This document shows, piece by piece, positions 6,781-7,018 of a DNA stretch of 7,018 nt (the first letter of the stretch is position 1; the number at the start of each line of letters is the position of its first letter). The DNA comes from Helicobacteraceae bacterium (GTDB lineage Bacteria > Campylobacterota > Campylobacteria > Campylobacterales > Sulfurimonadaceae). The stretch spans positions 1-7,018 of the forward strand of contig WFMY01000166.1 in the NCBI GenBank assembly GCA_015488855.1. Direction: 5' to 3'. The position numbers and the translations under genes were made by a program. Below the pieces are notes generated by a model. It made no database searches and was not told where the DNA came from. It was given only the letters and a program-made list of their open reading frames with translations.

Positions 6781-6787
6781 AGAAAAA

Positions 6788-6810
6788 TATAAGCTTTTAC
6801 TCGCTATAAT
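6788..6810 (+). promoter_or_regulatory. Promoter upstream of the tRNA-like region and tRNA gene
   Basis: A perfect TATAAT at 6805-6810 is preceded by T-rich DNA (AAGCTTTTAC), the usual form of a Campylobacterota promoter. Transcription should begin near 6817. No comparable -10 box lies in the 6935-6978 stretch directly before the intact tRNA gene. This promoter therefore probably drives the tRNA through a leader of about 160 bases, as well as whatever RNA lies between. Its distance to the tRNA-like stretch starting at 6827 is typical for a promoter in front of a tRNA gene. Confidence 0.6.
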
Positions 6811-6826
6811 CTCGACTTTAAACTGT

Positions 6827-6896
6827 GGTTATTTAGCGCAGTCGCTTAGATTCTTCTTTACGCATATGACGCAAGAGTTCTAATGCTTTAAACGCC
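6827..6896 (+). pseudogene. tRNA-like relic (or tRNA-derived small RNA)
   Basis: Positions 6824-6850 match 6976-7002, the start of the intact tRNA plus three preceding bases, at 22 of 27 positions without gaps. This includes TAGCGCAGTCGCTTAGA against the standard D-arm TAGCTCAGTTGGTTAGA. A damaged cloverleaf can be drawn. Acceptor strands 6827-6833 and 6890-6896 form 5 of 7 pairs, one of them G-U. An anticodon-like hairpin has a 7-base loop CATATGA. A T-arm-like hairpin contains TTCTAAT. The D stem is broken (2 of 4 pairs), position 33 is not T, and no CCA follows, so a working tRNA is unlikely. An alternative fold pairs 6844-6855 with 6873-6886 (12 pairs, two bulges). The tRNA-relic reading is inference, and a non-tRNA small RNA remains possible. 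Confidence 0.4.
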
Positions 6897-6932
6897 TTGA
6901 AGTAGGGCGTTAAACTAACTAAATTTTATTTT
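6888..6932 (+). terminator. Hairpin with downstream T-rich tract, possible weak terminator or processing site
   Basis: AACGCC (6891-6896) pairs perfectly with GGCGTT (6906-6911) around a 9-base loop, and TT/AA pairs outside an A-A mismatch lengthen the stem. The T-rich part (ATTTTATTTT, 6923-6932) begins about nine bases after the stem, too far for a strong intrinsic terminator. If it terminates, the promoter at 6805 would make an RNA of roughly 115 bases. If not, it is a structured part of the tRNA leader. Confidence 0.3.
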
Positions 6933-6952
6933 GGTGTGCTTAGGTGCTCACT
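6933..6952 (+). repeat. Short hairpin in the leader of the tRNA gene
   Basis: GTG-T-GC (6934-6939) pairs with GC-T-CAC (6946-6951) across a 6-base loop TTAGGT. This is five Watson-Crick pairs with one T-T mismatch, plus an outer G-T pair. It ends 27 bases before the tRNA 5' end and may be a structure in the precursor, but a helix this small can arise by chance. Confidence 0.3.
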
Positions 6953-6978
6953 TTAACAAAAAGTTCTAACTATGGTGT

Positions 6979-7018
6979 GGGTTTTTAGCTCAGTTGGTTA
7001 GAGCCCTCGGCTCATAAC
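6979..7018 (+). tRNA. tRNA with CAT anticodon, probably elongator Met (partial, 3' half outside window)
   Basis: The 5' half of a tRNA gene is present: acceptor strand GGGTTTT (6979-6985), TA at positions 8-9, D stem GCTC/GAGC around AGTTGGTTA, anticodon stem CTCGG (7006-7010) and loop CTCATAA (7011-7017) with anticodon CAT at 7013-7015. U33 and a purine at 37 are present. The first base is G and the anticodon stem lacks the three G-C pairs of initiator tRNA, so initiator tRNA is unlikely. The choice between elongator Met and the lysidine-modified Ile2 tRNA needs the missing 3' half and acceptor stem. No clear promoter lies directly upstream. Confidence 0.9.

Noticed and set aside
6866..6883. 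Five-codon reading frame ATG ACG CAA GAG TTC TAA as a leader peptide
   Set aside because: No ribosome binding site precedes it, it has no run of regulatory codons, and it lies inside the structured tRNA-like region.
6827..6896. A functional tRNA gene, for example a rare Ile tRNA with TAT in the 7-base loop CATATGA
   Set aside because: Position 33 would be A instead of T, the D stem forms only two of four pairs, the acceptor stem has two central mismatches and no CCA follows.
6817..6978. SRP RNA, 6S RNA, tmRNA or a riboswitch before the tRNA
   Set aside because: The SRP apical-loop motif, the long open-bubble duplex of 6S RNA and the tmRNA tag frame are not visible, and no coding gene follows for a riboswitch to control.
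1..7018. CRISPR arrays, insertion sequences, prophage genes or toxin-antitoxin pairs
   Set aside because: No regularly spaced repeats, no terminal inverted repeats with a transposase, and no phage or toxin-like proteins were found. The genes are packed housekeeping and signalling genes of uniform base composition.

Overview
The window reads as a chromosomal segment of an AT-rich Campylobacterota (Epsilonproteobacteria) genome, probably a free-living Sulfurimonas-like relative. The reasons are base composition, protein sequences of epsilonproteobacterial type, TATAAT -10 boxes preceded by T-rich DNA rather than clear -35 boxes, and gene order. From memory, rpmB beside rpe and dnaQ recalls Campylobacter jejuni, and rpmB beside a potassium channel gene recalls Helicobacter pylori. 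This assignment is an inference, not a database match.

Layout: two gene sets diverge from a 186-base promoter region at 4047-4232. Leftward (minus strand) run an HDOD-domain gene, a CheX-type multidomain gene, rpe, trpF and a DEDDh exonuclease gene cut by the left window edge. The first two overlap by 4 bases (ATGA). The last three overlap by 1 and 11 bases and have a likely promoter of their own just before rpe. Rightward (plus strand) run rpmB, a two-TM potassium channel with an RCK domain, and argJ. The last two overlap by 8 bases, and argJ uses a TTG start. About 240 bases without a protein gene follow, and then a CAT-anticodon tRNA cut by the right edge.

Functionally this is mostly housekeeping: pentose phosphate metabolism (rpe), tryptophan synthesis (trpF), arginine synthesis (argJ), translation (rpmB, tRNA), DNA proofreading or repair (exonuclease) and K+ homeostasis (channel). 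Inserted among these is a two-gene signalling unit, HDOD plus STAS/receiver-like/STAS/CheX, which probably acts on chemotaxis or motility through CheY-P dephosphorylation.

No CRISPR array, insertion sequence or phage gene is visible. The least explained part is 6805-6978. A good -10 box precedes a stretch whose first half closely resembles the 5' half of the downstream tRNA and whose remainder can be folded into a damaged cloverleaf. I read it as a tRNA relic or tRNA-derived RNA lying between the promoter and the intact tRNA gene. The channel has an RCK nucleotide-binding loop lacking its glycines, and the CheX protein has an unusual domain composition.
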